A stretch of 64,000 nucleotides of DNA, from contig VWZF01007168.1 of assembly GCA_013396755.1 (NCBI GenBank), positions 571,144 to 635,143 on the forward strand. Direction: 5' to 3'. Position numbers and translations under genes: made by a program. A model generated the notes under the pieces. That model was not told the DNA's origin and made no database searches. It worked only from the letters and a program-made list of their open reading frames with translations. This stretch comes from Sclerurus mexicanus (lineage: Eukaryota; Chordata; Aves; Passeriformes; Furnariidae). Shown here one piece after another: positions 50,130 through 62,100 of the stretch. Every line of letters begins with the position of its first letter. The first letter of the stretch is position 1.

Positions 50130-50860
50130 TATTGTAAGGTCTCAGGACTGAAATCTCTAAGTCCTTTGGTAGCTCTCCCTATGCCTCCTCACTTGATGTC
50201 CCATGGGGATGTGAGTACTGCAGGGACAAGGTGCTGAACACTGGGTGGGGAGCAGTGGGTGGACTTGAGGCCAGGCATTTGAGTCATATGGGGATGCAGC
50301 TGCCCTGGGCTGGTGATTTTGACAGCTGCAGCCTGTGGAGTCTCAGAAACACCAACTGAAGTGAGTGGGGGCCTTGATTCCAGCCACTGTTCCAGGGCAG
50401 GGAACAGCGTGCATCCCGAAAAACAACTGTGGGGGAACCAGGTGAATGAGGTGAGTGATGGGTTTCATGGCACAGCCTGTGGGCCCAGTGCTGGCTGATG
50501 GGACTGGTGGTTGAGTGTCTGTATCTCCCCAAACGAGGTGTGCACAGGGTGTACATCTGTCAATTGCAGGTGAGCAAGAGGCTCTGTGTTTGGGCAGAGG
50601 AAACAGAGGGGTGGAGTTGTGCTGGTATTCAGGGACTCTGGAAATGTGATTTTGACTCTGGAAGATGTCTGTGTCTGTCTCTGGGATACACATTCAGCTT
50701 CAGTACTGGCTGAAGCTACAAAGGGAACAGCAGCAGCCACGTCCCTCAGCCTGGACAGAAACCCTAGGTCCCTGGGCAGGAGGGGGTTCCCAGGGTCTGG
50801 GACCACAACATTTATAACATGCCTTAACAATTTGTTGTATACAGAAGAACACAATGCTTG
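50130..50860. mobile_element. GC-richer island, candidate unclassified repeat
   Basis: From about 50150 to 50810 the sequence is clearly richer in G and C than its flanks, with many GGTGA, GTGGG and CAGGG words. Overlapping frames of up to 129 codons occur on both strands but share no known motif, as expected when GC rises and stop codons become rare. The composition step at both edges suggests an inserted element, possibly an old LTR. It has few CpG dinucleotides and no promoter motif that would make it a clear CpG-island promoter. Confidence 0.35.
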
Positions 50861-53230
50861 AGGATTTTTGAAGTAATTTTCTTTCTGTTTTCTAAATAGC
50901 CCTGGATTGACACTTGCGTGAAAAACTAGATCACACAGAAACTTGTTCGGGGAAGTTATAAGCCAGAAGGCAAGAGGAGATGCTGGGATTCAGCCCTGGT
51001 ATAGATAACTACCATCCAATTCACAGAACTGCAAATAAACATATTGAAGAAGTAATATAGTAAAATTATTTGTTTATATTCATAACTGTTACTTGGCTTT
51101 GTCAGCCAAGCACGGTCCTTTCATGTCTGACCTCAGCAGACCCACTGTGTCTGCAGGAGTTCATTGTCCCACAATAGGATTTTGGAGTTATATAAAAAGC
51201 AGTGCCTTCTGAGTCTCTGAAGATGAAACAATGTTGTATGCTTTTCAAACCTTTTTCCCTTTGATTTTATTTGCTATGAGAGAAAAATGAAAAGCAGAAG
51301 GTTTTGCAACAAACTGAGGAAACACTTGAGTATTTGCAAGGAACGAGAGATTTAGGATTTCTGGTGACTGTGCCTGTTGTTAACAGCAGGCATAGCCCAT
51401 GGAAAAGTAATGTACTTTTTATGTATGGCCATCTCAATGACATTCCAGCTAATGAAGGATGATCTTACTGAAGAGTTAAAAGAAAATCAAACATATAACC
51501 AAGCTATGCAATACTTTTATTTAAGGTAGGACAGCTTGCCTTTTAAACTGTACCAGGGACATAGGTTTGATATTCTGGGAGCTGTGTGTTTATGCTGGGG
51601 AGCAAGATTAAAAATTTTGCTTACTGTCTGGCCTGTTTTCCACTCCAGTGTCATTATATAATTATAGTAAAATAGTGTTTAGGGCAGAGGCAGTGTTGAG
51701 ATGCTTACTGTATTAAGTCACTTCATGTGCCTGCAGGCCGAATTAAAGATATTGGAATCATGGAAATCAGATTTCCCAACGGTTTTCATGGTCAAGGCTG
51801 TGAGGACTTCCATTCAAAAGCTTGTTATGAAGGACAGAAAAGACATTTCTTTCCATTTTGGATCAAGAACATTACAGGAAATCACTCAGATTTTGATATC
51901 CTTGGCACTAAATTGGCTTATAAGTGAGCTGGATTTTCATTAGAAAAAGACATGAGACTATTGTATAGCTTAGGACCCATTTAAAAGTACTCAGAGTCTA
52001 ATGCCTTGAGGTTTTGAAATCAATGAGAGTGGAGAATGCTTGGTATCTCTGGAATTATGCAGTGCTTCAAAAAATTATTTAAAGTACAATGTTTTCTTTG
52101 TTATATTCTACATGTAAAGCATTAATTTTCAGTAGAGTCCCTTTCTAAGGAAATGAATCACGGCATGGGCTGATGTTTAATAAAAATACTAAAGGTATCC
52201 AGGTTTTAGGTTGGCTTTTTCCTTAAGTGCTTGTTTATTTCTGAATACTCTGTTTAAAGAAATATATTTTTACTCCAAAACTCTATTAAAAAGACCCCAA
52301 AACGACCCTGATTTTATGTTTTCAAAAAGTTTATCTGAAACTTCCAAATTCTTGAGAACCAGCTCTCCTCTCCATCAATCTTTATGAGCTTTTTAAAGAA
52401 ATATGATCACTGTCTGCCTTCCTTTGTATTTAAACACAGCACTTCCAGAAGGGAAAACTGCACTGTGGAGAGAGTTTTATTTACGTGGGAAACACATCTA
52501 GCTGACAGCCATAGCTTAATGACTGGCAAAGAGCCCTAAAAAGATTTGTCTCCTAAAAAACCAAACTGCACTGCTTTCCAGAAAAAAAAATATTTTCCTC
52601 TTTGTGTGACCTGCCATTGGTACAAGGTAGTGTCAAGAACGGATTTCAGTGCTGTGATGACAGATTTGGAACCCATGGAGCAGTTTACATGTCAAATAAA
52701 ATTATGCAGACATTCTTCACTTTGCAGAGCCATCATTCACAAAACTCAGGAACATCGATAGATTTATAGCCTACAGAGCGTGAAAATGTTTTTATGAGCA
52801 GTGTGATACAGATTGCTCACCCTTAATAATACACTTCCACCTTTGTTTTCACAAACAAAGCCACCTTAGGGCAAAATGAAGTATTTCCCTGACTGCTGCT
52901 GGCCTTCCTTGTAGAAGGGCAAAGAGAAGCCATCAGTCCCTCTAGTTTGCTTCATTTACAAAGCAGTCAATCTAAATGAAAGGTTATTCAAGAACCCTCA
53001 CAGAATGGGACAAGGGCTTAAACTCCCTGATGTTCCTGCAGTGAAAATAATAGGTCATGCTTAGACTGGTGGTTTCTGTTCTAAATTTTGTGGGCAGCTG
53101 TGATTTTCTGTCACAGGATGATTTATTTATTTATTTCCTATTAAAGGGAGCAAGAGGTCAGTAAAAATGCAGCATGTGCTGTTCTTTTTTTTTTAAGATG
53201 TACACCTCTGCCTTTGACTATTTTGGTTGC
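50861..53230. other. AT-rich non-coding DNA, no gene seen
   Basis: No recognisable exon or transposon. A near-palindrome of 22 bp lies at 51371-51392. Two overlapping frames near 51701-51943 have no motif. An ATTT tract lies at 53128-53140. Confidence 0.55.
51371..51392. repeat. 22-bp near-palindrome centred on GTTAAC
   Basis: TGCCTGTTGTT / AACAGCAGGCA pairs along its whole length except for one mismatched base pair. No associated gene or element. Confidence 0.6.
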
Positions 53231-53325
53231 AGAATCATTCAGGTTGGAAAACACTCTTAAGATCATTGAGTCTAACTGTTAATCTAATGCTACCTGGTCC
53301 ACCACTAAGCCATGACCCTGAGTGT
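53231..53325 (-). mobile_element. CR1 LINE 3' terminal fragment, minus strand (about 95 bp)
   Basis: Plus-strand sequence opens AGAATCATTCAGGTTGGAAA and continues through 'aagatcattgagtctaac', 'ggtccaccactaagccatg' and 'accctgag'. This is the reverse complement of the 3' end of the subfamily at 58094. Only the last 95 bp or so remain, and similarity stops about 60 bp before the LTR at 53386. Confidence 0.82.
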
Positions 53326-53385
53326 GACATAAATCAATACACACTGGAGACTGAAAAACGGCGCTTTGCAGGTTAGACAGATCTA

Positions 53386-54555
53386 TGTAATGGTTTGACC
53401 CGGCTGAATGCCTGGTGTCCAGCAAAACTGCTTCAAGGCCTTTCCCCCCTCATCCCCCTGCCTTTTTGCCTTCCAGAGGGAAGGGAAAAAAAACCAGCTC
53501 ACTAGGAATTTACGATTAGAGATAACAGCCAAGAGAGGAGCTTTGATTAATTACCACAGGCAAAGCAGAACCCAGAATAATGCTTAAATTTATTACTAAC
53601 AAGCTAAGAACTAAAAGTAAGAAATAAAACAGCTTTAGAAACACCTTCCAAACCACTCCCTTGGTCTTTCCATGCTCTCCCTCCTCTTCCCAGTGGTGCA
53701 GGGGACAGGGAATGGAAGGTTTGCAGTCAGTTTTTGCTTTCAACCATTTGCAGGTGTAAATCTAAGACCTAGGCAGCAGTTCTTCCAAATCTGTTGTATC
53801 AGGGGTCTTTCTGTGGATTTCAGGGGAACAATGTGTTTCACCACGGTCTTCACCATGGCTACAGGGGATTATAACTCTGAGTCCTTCCCTTGCATTCTGT
53901 GGGGTCCCTCCCACAGGAGACACTCCTCTGCTCTCCTTTGGGTCATTACATCGGATGCAGTCTTTTATGAATAAGCTGGCTGTACCTGCTTAGCTTAGAT
54001 TTCTCCCTCCATGGGTCTTAGCCATAAATCTCTTGCAGGACTCTGCTCCATCTTGGGGCCTCCCATGAGGTAACAGCCTCCTTCATGCATCCCCATGCTC
54101 CGGCAGGGAAGTCTTTGCATCCCAATGGATCCCATAGGCTTCAAGGGGATAGCTTGTATCACCATGGTCATCACCATGGTAGTCAGGGAATAATAGCTTT
54201 GAATCCATTCCCTGTTCCCATGGGGTCCTTACCTCTCCTTCTCCTCCTGCACTGACCTTCATGTCTGCATTGTTAATCCATGGCTGCAAATTTTTTTAAC
54301 TGCCCAACAACTCCCAGTCTTAAATATCTTCTCACGCAGGGGTGTTAAATAATGATTCACAAGCAGGAAGCTTTCCTCAGAGCTGACTCTCATTGACTCT
54401 GCTCTATAGTATGAGGAAAACTTCCAGCAGCTTCTAACAGAAACTACCCTTCCTCTTATAAAAAGAAAAAAAAAACTAATCAGAGAAACCCTCAACATTC
54501 TGACTGCTACAACTTCCTCCTGCCTCCCAGTCTTTTCCATACAATCCCTTTCCAT
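53386..54555 (-). mobile_element. ERVL-like avian LTR, minus strand (about 1.15 kb)
   Basis: The plus strand begins TGTAATGGTTTGACCCGGCTGA, which as the reverse complement is the CA-ending 3' terminus of a long LTR family I remember from many birds. Landmarks follow in the expected order: 'attaccacaggcaaagcag', antisense AATAAA within 'ttaaatttattac' (about 53584), 'ccctcctcttcccagtgg', repeated 'tccctcccacaggagac'-type blocks, 'accatggtcatcaccatgg' (54160), 'cactgaccttcatgtctgc', and 'ttccagcagcttctaacag' (54422). Diverged internal repeats are a family trait. No retroviral interior is seen on either side, so it is most likely a solo LTR. The high-coordinate edge is uncertain (54511-54560), and I could not confirm a target-site duplication. 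Confidence 0.82.
53836..54212 (-). repeat. Diverged internal repeats within the ERVL-like LTR
   Basis: A block at about 53836-53893 (CACGGTCTTCACCATGG, then an 'aggggattataactctgagtcc'-like continuation) recurs in altered form at about 54153-54212 (CATGGTCATCACCATGG, then 'gggaataatagctttgaatc'). Shorter 'gctcc...ggggcctccca' units lie between. These are old tandem duplications inside the LTR. Confidence 0.55.
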
Positions 54556-54560
54556 CCATG

Positions 54561-55629
54561 ATCCCCAAGTCACTCCTGTCACTCCTCAGGCTCTGCAGCA
54601 GTCACCTGGCCTTGTTGTTGGCTTAGGGCCCACTTTCCATGTCAGAAGCCTTAGGCAGAGGTGGGTTAGTAGCATTTTAGCTGGCAACCAGCACAGCTGG
54701 GTTTATCATCGGTGTGGCTTTTTCTTGCTTTTAAAAAGCATCTTCTACTTTTTATATAAATACACACCCTAAGATTTCATAATCTGATTTAGTGACAAGA
54801 ATACATAATTCAGTTATAAAATAATCTCTGCTCTTTCAGACATATAGCAATATGATAAACTATCCTCATCTGGATGATTTTAGGGAACTGGAGAAACTGG
54901 ACCCCATGCTTTCCATTCCTTTCTGCTGTGGAACTGGCCTTCTGCTACAAGTCATTCCACTGCCACAGAAGGACAACATGAATTTCTTTTCTTACTATAT
55001 TACTAGTTTGTTTGTTAAGCTTAAAAAGATCTTTTTCCAAATCTGCCTTTTTTGTTCTTATAATGCTCACAGACAGACTTCCTGGAGTGTAAGAGACCAC
55101 ATTCTTCCAAAATCTTGGATTTGGTAAACAGGGAGTTCATTTTCCTAAGAGAAAGTGCATGAAGCCACAGCTGATTCTTGCTGCTTGTTGCTAAGACTCA
55201 TAGTTAAATTAAGAAGTTGTACAAAACAACATGAATACAGCACACAAAAATGCACAAATGATATGAGATTACATGTGCAGGAAGATAGTTAATATTGTTA
55301 ACACTCCAGCATGCATTCATGAGCACTTCCTAATTGTCAGCAGCTTCTATAAACAACTAGGAGGTCAGCTTCAGACCAGAGCAGAGGGCTGGCAGTCATT
55401 GCTGCCTGAGAGCTGTGTGGCATCATTTTGGTGAAATCAGAGACACCATGCCACATACTCAACTTCAGCAACATCAGAGAGGTGTTTTTCCACATAGTGC
55501 TGGAATTGAAGATACCAGCTCTGATGCCACCATCAGACCAAAGCCCTGTTATTGAGGCTAAAATAATATTTAAGTGTGTATTTGACTTCCAAATCATACC
55601 ATCTTTTAAAAAAACTTGGAAATATTACT
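54561..55629. other. Non-coding DNA, no gene seen
   Basis: The first few hundred bases could still belong to LTR-associated sequence, but I cannot extend the family match. AT-rich DNA follows. No exon or RNA gene is recognised. Confidence 0.5.
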
Positions 55630-55794
55630 GAAGATCAATAGGTTGCCCAGAGGAGTTGTGGATGCCCCATCTCTGGAAGTGTTGAAGGCCAGGTTGGATG
55701 GGGTCTGGAGCAACCTGGTCTAGTGGAAGAGGGATTGAAACTAGATGATGTTTAAGATTCCTTCCAGCACAAACCATTGTATGATTCTATGATT
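55630..55794 (+). mobile_element. CR1 LINE 3' terminal fragment (about 165 bp)
   Basis: Sense orientation: 'ataggttgcccagaggag', 'tctggaagtgttgaaggcc', 'caacctggtctagtgg', 'ttccttccagcacaaacc', and the terminal TGTATGATTCTATGATT. It is short but well matched, with an intact terminal repeat. It is severely 5'-truncated. Confidence 0.9.
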
Positions 55795-58093
55795 TATTAT
55801 GATTAATCAAGGGGTGTCTCACGGTATGACAATATATTTGTAATATTTCTCAAGACAGTTTACTATACTTCTTCAATTGTCACTCTGCCCAATTTTAAGA
55901 GTTCATTTAATCCTATATCCCAGCTTGTAGTTGAAAGAGTAGTAAAGTAATCATGCTGAGTTGTTACCTCATAAAACAATTGGATCTGCACGAGATTGCT
56001 CTTGGATCACCACCAGACTTTACAACAAACATGAAGAAGCCCAGATAAAAAAATATACCCTATAAAAATTGACTTACACAAGAGTCTTATTCAGCAGTGA
56101 CAAAAATCTATTTTTTTGTGTATTTAAAAAGAAAGCAGCTGTAGAAAGAATACAAATTGTATGTGAGAGGTTCCAAGTATAAATGAAAAATCTATTTCCA
56201 CATCTTGATAGGATTTATTTTAAGGGAAACAATGCATTATCTAGTAACTCCTAATATATCAATGATACAATATTTATGAAGATAGTTTATATGAGCAGAG
56301 AGGCATTCATGAACAGGCTGGCTTCTGCTGTATGAGACCTTTTAGATACAACAGTCCTGGGAGAGCTTAAGTCCTACCATACATATAGAAAATACATACC
56401 ACTTTATTGAAATATCACATATAGCTTACCTAATTCTTTCCTATCCCTCTTAGGACAGGTGTTCCTCCAAGACAATGACTCCAGGAGAAAAACAGCAGTT
56501 ATAGTAGTTAGGAACTAGCCTGCCCTGTCAGGACTAACACATCTGGTGGTCTCATTTTCTTGTTCCATTTTAAGATCTCTAAGAGTGTACACATGTCAAA
56601 TGGGCTGGAGATTTCTCTAGCAGCCAAGTAGATTTACCTTTCCTTAGCTTTGTTTGTTTTAGAGGGGTAGGAGAATGAGCAGGACTATAAATCAGTCCCT
56701 TCCCACCCAGCTTATTTAATTTATTCTTGGCCCCATCTGGGCCCTATTAGTTGCAGAGCACCAGGGATGCAATCAGCAAAGCATGGGGCACTGAGGAGCT
56801 TCTTACCAGTCAGCCTCAGAACAAATGCTGTCGGGGAAATTAGGTCATAAAATAATTTCCTGAACTTGTGTTGTATAAGAAACTGGAAGCAAGTGTTTCA
56901 AAATAGAGCTCTGTTAGGGTGACTTTCACTTTTCTTCTCCATCACTTGGTAAAATAGTGTTGAATTCGTTATATTTTAAATATCATAACTGGTATAAGTC
57001 CCATATTATAGAAGTACTTTGTAATTGTGTTTGAAAGGCCTTGTTATTGTCAACGGTGATACTAATGATCTAATCAGATGTTGTTGCTGTCTTAACCATA
57101 TGTGTATTTTATACTTGGATTTTTAATCAGCTGCATTAGCCAAGAGTACAAAAATCTCATTCAACTGAAGTATTTGAGTAGAATACAAAAAGGAGTGCAG
57201 AACAACTAATATTAACAGCCACTTAGAGTGTTTTGTCTAACTGAATAGCAAACCATAATATTGTTCCTATTTGGATCTAATCAACTGAAACCTGGGGTCA
57301 GTCAGGATTTTGAAGAAGGACATTGTTCTACAAAATGCACAAAGTCATTGTAAATTACAACTGTGTGAAAAGCAGTGTAAGCTGCTGTATGATATCAGAT
57401 CTTGTAAGTGTGCCTGCAGACCTCTCAAGATATATTTAAGCAAGAGCAGCTGATCTTCCTGAAATCAATTAATTGTAGGGTCATTTGGAAGAAAACATTG
57501 GAAATCACCTAGCCCAACCTACCACAAATCTACCACCACCAGCACGTCAAGAGGTCAGCCATAGCTTTGTCTATTCATCAATCTCTTTTTATATCCTCTT
57601 TCAATCCTGCATATGTAATTTATTGGAATGAAGATTTTTATCTTAATATTTGACTTGAATCTCCCAAACATTTTAAGTCCCTCTTGCAGACAGGACTCAG
57701 ATGCAAAAATCTGAAGCAGAAATAAAGTTTTTTGATTTTCATGTGTTTGAGTGTTGGTATTGTATGGCAGGTACATATGTTTTATTTTGTTTCTTTTATT
57801 TGTAATGTATCATAGTTTGTTTTTGTGTTTTTCTAAAACATTACATATAAGAATGTCAGAACCATCATCATTGTCATGCAAAAGTCTTGCATTTTGTCCT
57901 AGAGTAGCTGAAGATGTTTTGTTTATGAATTAGAGAAAAACTTTCACACCTTCAACTCAGATGAACAAAATCAGACTTTGAACTCAAACAGTTGGATAAA
58001 TACTCAATACAGCAAGCAGTTCTTAGGTCAGTACAATTTATTAGGGTGATCACTGTTAAGTTGTACTGAAATAAAACATAAAATAGATTAATT
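55795..58093. other. AT-rich non-coding DNA, no gene seen
   Basis: No exon or RNA gene recognised. A very weak CR1-like patch at 57477-57545 is listed separately. T-rich sequence occurs at about 57780-57840. Confidence 0.55.
57477..57545 (-). mobile_element. Possible very old CR1 3' scrap
   Basis: 'gtcatttggaagaaaaca' followed by 'aatcacctagcccaacct' resembles the reverse complement of a CR1 3' end with several gaps. The match is short and could be chance. Confidence 0.28.
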
Positions 58094-59155
58094 GTATCAT
58101 TTAGGTTGGAAAAGACCTATAAGATCATCAAATCCAACCATTAACACAGCACTTCCAAGTCCACCACTAAACCATGTCCCCAAGTACCACATCTACACAT
58201 TTTTTAAATACCGGTAGGCATGATGACTCTGCCACTTCGCTAGACAGCCTGTTCCAATGCTTGACAACCCTTTCCATGAATTAATCTTTCCTAATATCCA
58301 ATGTAAACCTCTCCTAGCAATTTGAGTTCATTTCCTCTTGTTCCATCTCTTGTTACTTGGGAGAAGAGACTGATCCACACCTTGCTACAGAGTCCTTCAG
58401 ATAGTTGTAGAAAGAGATGAGGTTCACACCCGCCCCCACCCCAAGCCTCCTTCTCTTCTGCCTAAGCAACCCCAATTCTCACAGCTTGTCCTTATCAGAC
58501 TTTTGCTCTAGACTCCACTACCTTCGTTGCCCTTCTCTCAACCCACTCCAGCTCCTCAATGTCTTTCTTGCAGTGAAGGTCCCAAAACTGAACACAGGAC
58601 TCAAGGTGTGAACTCACCAGTGCTGAGTACAGGGAGACAGTCACTGCTCTGGGACTGCTGGTCACACTATTGCTGATAAAAGTCAGGATGCCATTGGCCT
58701 TCTTGGCCACCTTGGCACACTGCTGCCTTGTGTTCAGCCAGTGTTGACCAGCACCCTCAGGTCATTTTCCTCTGGGCAGATTTCCAACCATTCTGCCCCC
58801 AGCCTGTAGCACTGCATGGGTTATTGTAACCCATAGGTTCTTGTGCAAGACCTGGAACTTGGCCTTGTTGAACCTCATACCTCAAGGGCTTCAGCCCTTT
58901 GATCCAGCTGTCCAGAAATCTCTGCAGAGCATTCCTTCCCTCCAACAGATCAACACCACCCAACTTGGCATCATCTTCAAAATGTCTGAGGGTGCACTCA
59001 GTGTCCTTGTCCAGGTTGATAAAGACATGAGACAGGACTGGCTCCAGTACTGAGCTTTGGCGAACACCACACATGACAGGCTGCCAGCTGGGTGTAACTC
59101 CATCCACCACCTTTCTTTGGACCTGGCCATCTAGCTAGTATTTTCACCCAGAGTA
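58094..59155 (-). mobile_element. CR1 LINE, longest copy in window (about 1.06 kb)
   Basis: The plus strand begins GTATCATTTAGGTTGGAAAA (reverse complement of the 3' end) and runs through the whole CR1 3' UTR and the C-terminal third of ORF2. Phrases such as 'accactaaaccatgtcccc', 'ttgttacttgggagaagag', 'atgtctttcttgcagtga', 'aggatgccattggccttc' and 'gttgaacctcatacctca' identify it throughout. It is 5'-truncated near 59155, just upstream of the reverse-transcriptase active-site region. It is the same subfamily as the copies at 34521 and 53231. Confidence 0.95.
58495..59145 (-). pseudogene. CR1 ORF2 reverse-transcriptase remnant
   Basis: Two frames on the minus strand carry the palm-to-C-terminus part of a CR1 reverse transcriptase. 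The first (59110 down to 58757) contains RQSSVLEPVLSHVFIN and then FEDDAKLGG. Phe-Glu-Asp-Asp at residues 44-47 (bases 58970-58981) stands where non-LTR reverse transcriptases have the catalytic F-A-D-D, so the Ala is changed but both aspartates remain. The second (58710 down to 58495), in another frame, reads MAKKANGI, then LYSALVSSHLESCVQFW and RRATKV, the usual C-terminal block. A stop (TAG) stands just upstream, where the family has Trp before LDG. The protein is therefore frameshifted, truncated and dead. Confidence 0.88.
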
Positions 59156-62100
59156 AATAGAGAAAAAATGCAAAAATACAAATTTGGAAATGTAATAGGA
59201 AGACCAAGTACTTTCATGATTTTTCAAAAAAATTTTACATTCTCTGGATTTTCAATATATGTAGGTTTTTCCAAGGAAAATAAGAACACTTCAATTAGCA
59301 TATTAATCAAACCCCTAGAAAATATTTAGGTAAAAACCAGTATAAAAAAAATAAATTCTGACACCTCAAAAAAGTATGATTTGCTGCAATAAGATGTGAA
59401 AATATACTGTAAGATGTGCTTAAATGGTGATAAAATTTATTTTTTCATGTATTTGCTGCTTTGATTAATGATCACTTCAAAGTTGGAAAACCTGTAAAAT
59501 CAATTAAACATTTTCAGTATTGTGTTGTAATAAATCAGTAATCTACTTTAAAATGTGAATTAGAGAGCTATTATTCTTTTCCATCAGGACAGTCTTTGGT
59601 AACCTTTTAAAAAAATGAAATAAAGATATTTAAAGCAAAACACTGCGAATAAGTGTTACAGACCGGAAATTTTCATGCTAGACTTACATCACTAGCTAAA
59701 GCTGTAGGAGAAATTAAATAGTTTTAAAACCCCTCCCCTTGTTAACTTTCCAACAGAAAAACTGTAAATTGCCCCCACCCCCTTTTATTACATGCTTTTA
59801 TATGTAAAACTGCTAAGTAAAAAATATATTTATTCCATCTAAAGTGCTTTCTGTTCCTTTCTTTGTTATTCTAGGTGGCTGTCATCCTTTTATGGGAAAA
59901 CAATGGGAGTTGTCATGTCAGTAGTGGAATACCCAGAACTATGATGGATATTCTCTATGTAAAAATCTCTCAGCTCTGAATATTTCATGAAAGAGCTGCA
60001 GGACAGAACCAGACTGAACTAGTATGTTGTTGTTGCTAATATATCCTATTCCAATGGCCAGAAAGATCTGACCTGCATGTTAAAATGGAATGGAAAAGTG
60101 CAGTGCATGAATATCTATTTATGGTAGTGGAAAAGACTGAAAGTAGGACAAGGTCATTTTGTCCATAAAAAGTGTGAAGAAATGCATCTCAAGCACACGA
60201 CAGGATACTCTGAACAGCCTGTAGAAATGGCATGTGTTACCTGCCAAGGTGGAATGCATTAAACATTTAGACTCAGCTCCTCTTGCCCAGTTTTCTATCC
60301 TACGTGTGTATCTGTCACATGAAGTGTTATTTTTGGAGGTAGCTCTATGTATTCATGTAATGATTTTTTTTTTTTTAAAGCTTGAATTAATTGGCACTTT
60401 TTAGACTTAATCTGTTTTTTTGTAAAGCTTGCACTATTTTTACAAGTATGTTTTTCATCTTTCTCTGACATGAACACTACTGGAAAATGATTACAGGCAT
60501 GAGCTGAAAGGGCATGCTTAGGTAATGACATGCACACATACACGTTCCCAAGTTCAGTCCTGTTATGCAAGTCAACTCTCAATTTAAAGTTACCCAGGTC
60601 AGACTAACTAACAAGAATCACATACTAGAAGATTGTGAATTAGCAATGACTTGATAAAATGTCTGGGAGTATATAAAGAGTGCAGGGTATCTGCTTCGCC
60701 AGTACCAAAACTACCCGTGATGCACTGATCACAGGGTCAGCAAGTAAAAAATGCAAAAAATTCTTCAAAATGCTGGCTTAAGGATCCTCACATTAGATTG
60801 AGGTTTTGAACTCATAGGGCTATTCATTCTTTGGGTGTTTGAGGAGCGAGATATAGGAAGAAGGTCAGTGATAATCAGCATCTCCATGGGAAAGAGAATT
60901 GATTAAAGCCAAAAAACATTTCATTTTTATTACTTGGAAGAGTTATAGTTCACAATTAGTTTCTGCAGTCTTCATTTTCTTAGATTCAAGCCTTGCTCAT
61001 TTAAACACTCTTAAAGAAAGGTAGTTTAATGAATGCTTTGCTTTGGCTTACTCTTGTCTGCAAATGGCATTCAGTTCTAGTACTCATTTCTTATGGTTGT
61101 CTTGTCTAACTAACAGTACTTAGGTACAGGAAAACTGCTCTACAAAAACCCACAAAAAAGCAGTACTAAGAATAGTCATTAAGAGAAGTGACTTTCAGAA
61201 GTGCTTTTTTAAAAATGGTAGCAAGCAGATGACCTGCTCTTGGAGTGACAAGTTCATAAACAGTTCCAGTTCTCTGACAGGAAAGTATCTGATGAAGAAA
61301 GCAAGCACTGGACTTCAGTGAACTGGATGTTACACAAAGAAAGAGAGGAATGGGGAGCCTCACAGAGGACAGAAGGGATGAAGGAGAGTGGGGGAGAACT
61401 GCTGAACTGATATTCATCATGAACTGATATTACATCTTGGTTTAATTAAACCCAGCTGGGCATATTGATCAAAACATGCTTAAATTTCCCTATCCTTTGG
61501 GGTTTTTTTTCCCCTCAGAGCAAGACAAGAGGAATGGAGGTTCTCCTGAGTTTGACATCCAAACTGCATGCAGCATACAATCAGAGGATGAGGGGTTCAT
61601 ATCTATAAGGTCACTTCCATTTAATTCTAATTTTTCATGATTTGTTGTAGCAGCACAGGCTCTTTTGCCTTGAAGTGTGATGTAGCCACTTATCTACTCA
61701 GTGTTTTAATATGCACAGTTTCTTTGTTTGAAATGGGTTCATGTTTAGAAAGTGTTTCTGCTTTTAGGAAACTCTCCCATGCATTAATCTTTGCACTATG
61801 AACACAGACTTCCTAGCTAATAAATGGAGCCATGTGCTCTTGCAAAGGAGTATCATTTTACCGGGGCTTGATTCTGCTCTGGTTTGGGATCTCCAAGCAA
61901 ACTACTTTTTGGATGTACTCTCAAATGTTGCCCAGCTTCTCTCTGTTCCCAAGATTACATTGGTATTTAGCTAAATAAGTCTCATCCTAAGCATCCATTC
62001 AGCAGAGTTCTATAGCAGTATCTAGCATTCCTGAGCTTTTTGTTTCCATGAGTATATAATTCAGATTCATCTGATTTCCTTATGATTTTATAAGGTCTTA

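Noticed and set aside
50465..50854. 129-codon open frame on the minus strand, with overlapping frames on both strands
   Set aside because: Multiple simultaneous long frames are explained by the higher GC of this block, which lowers stop-codon frequency. No motif is shared with known proteins.
60660..60720. TATA-box-like TATATAAAG suggesting a promoter
   Set aside because: AT-rich DNA contains such words by chance. No downstream transcript unit, initiator or GC-rich context is visible.
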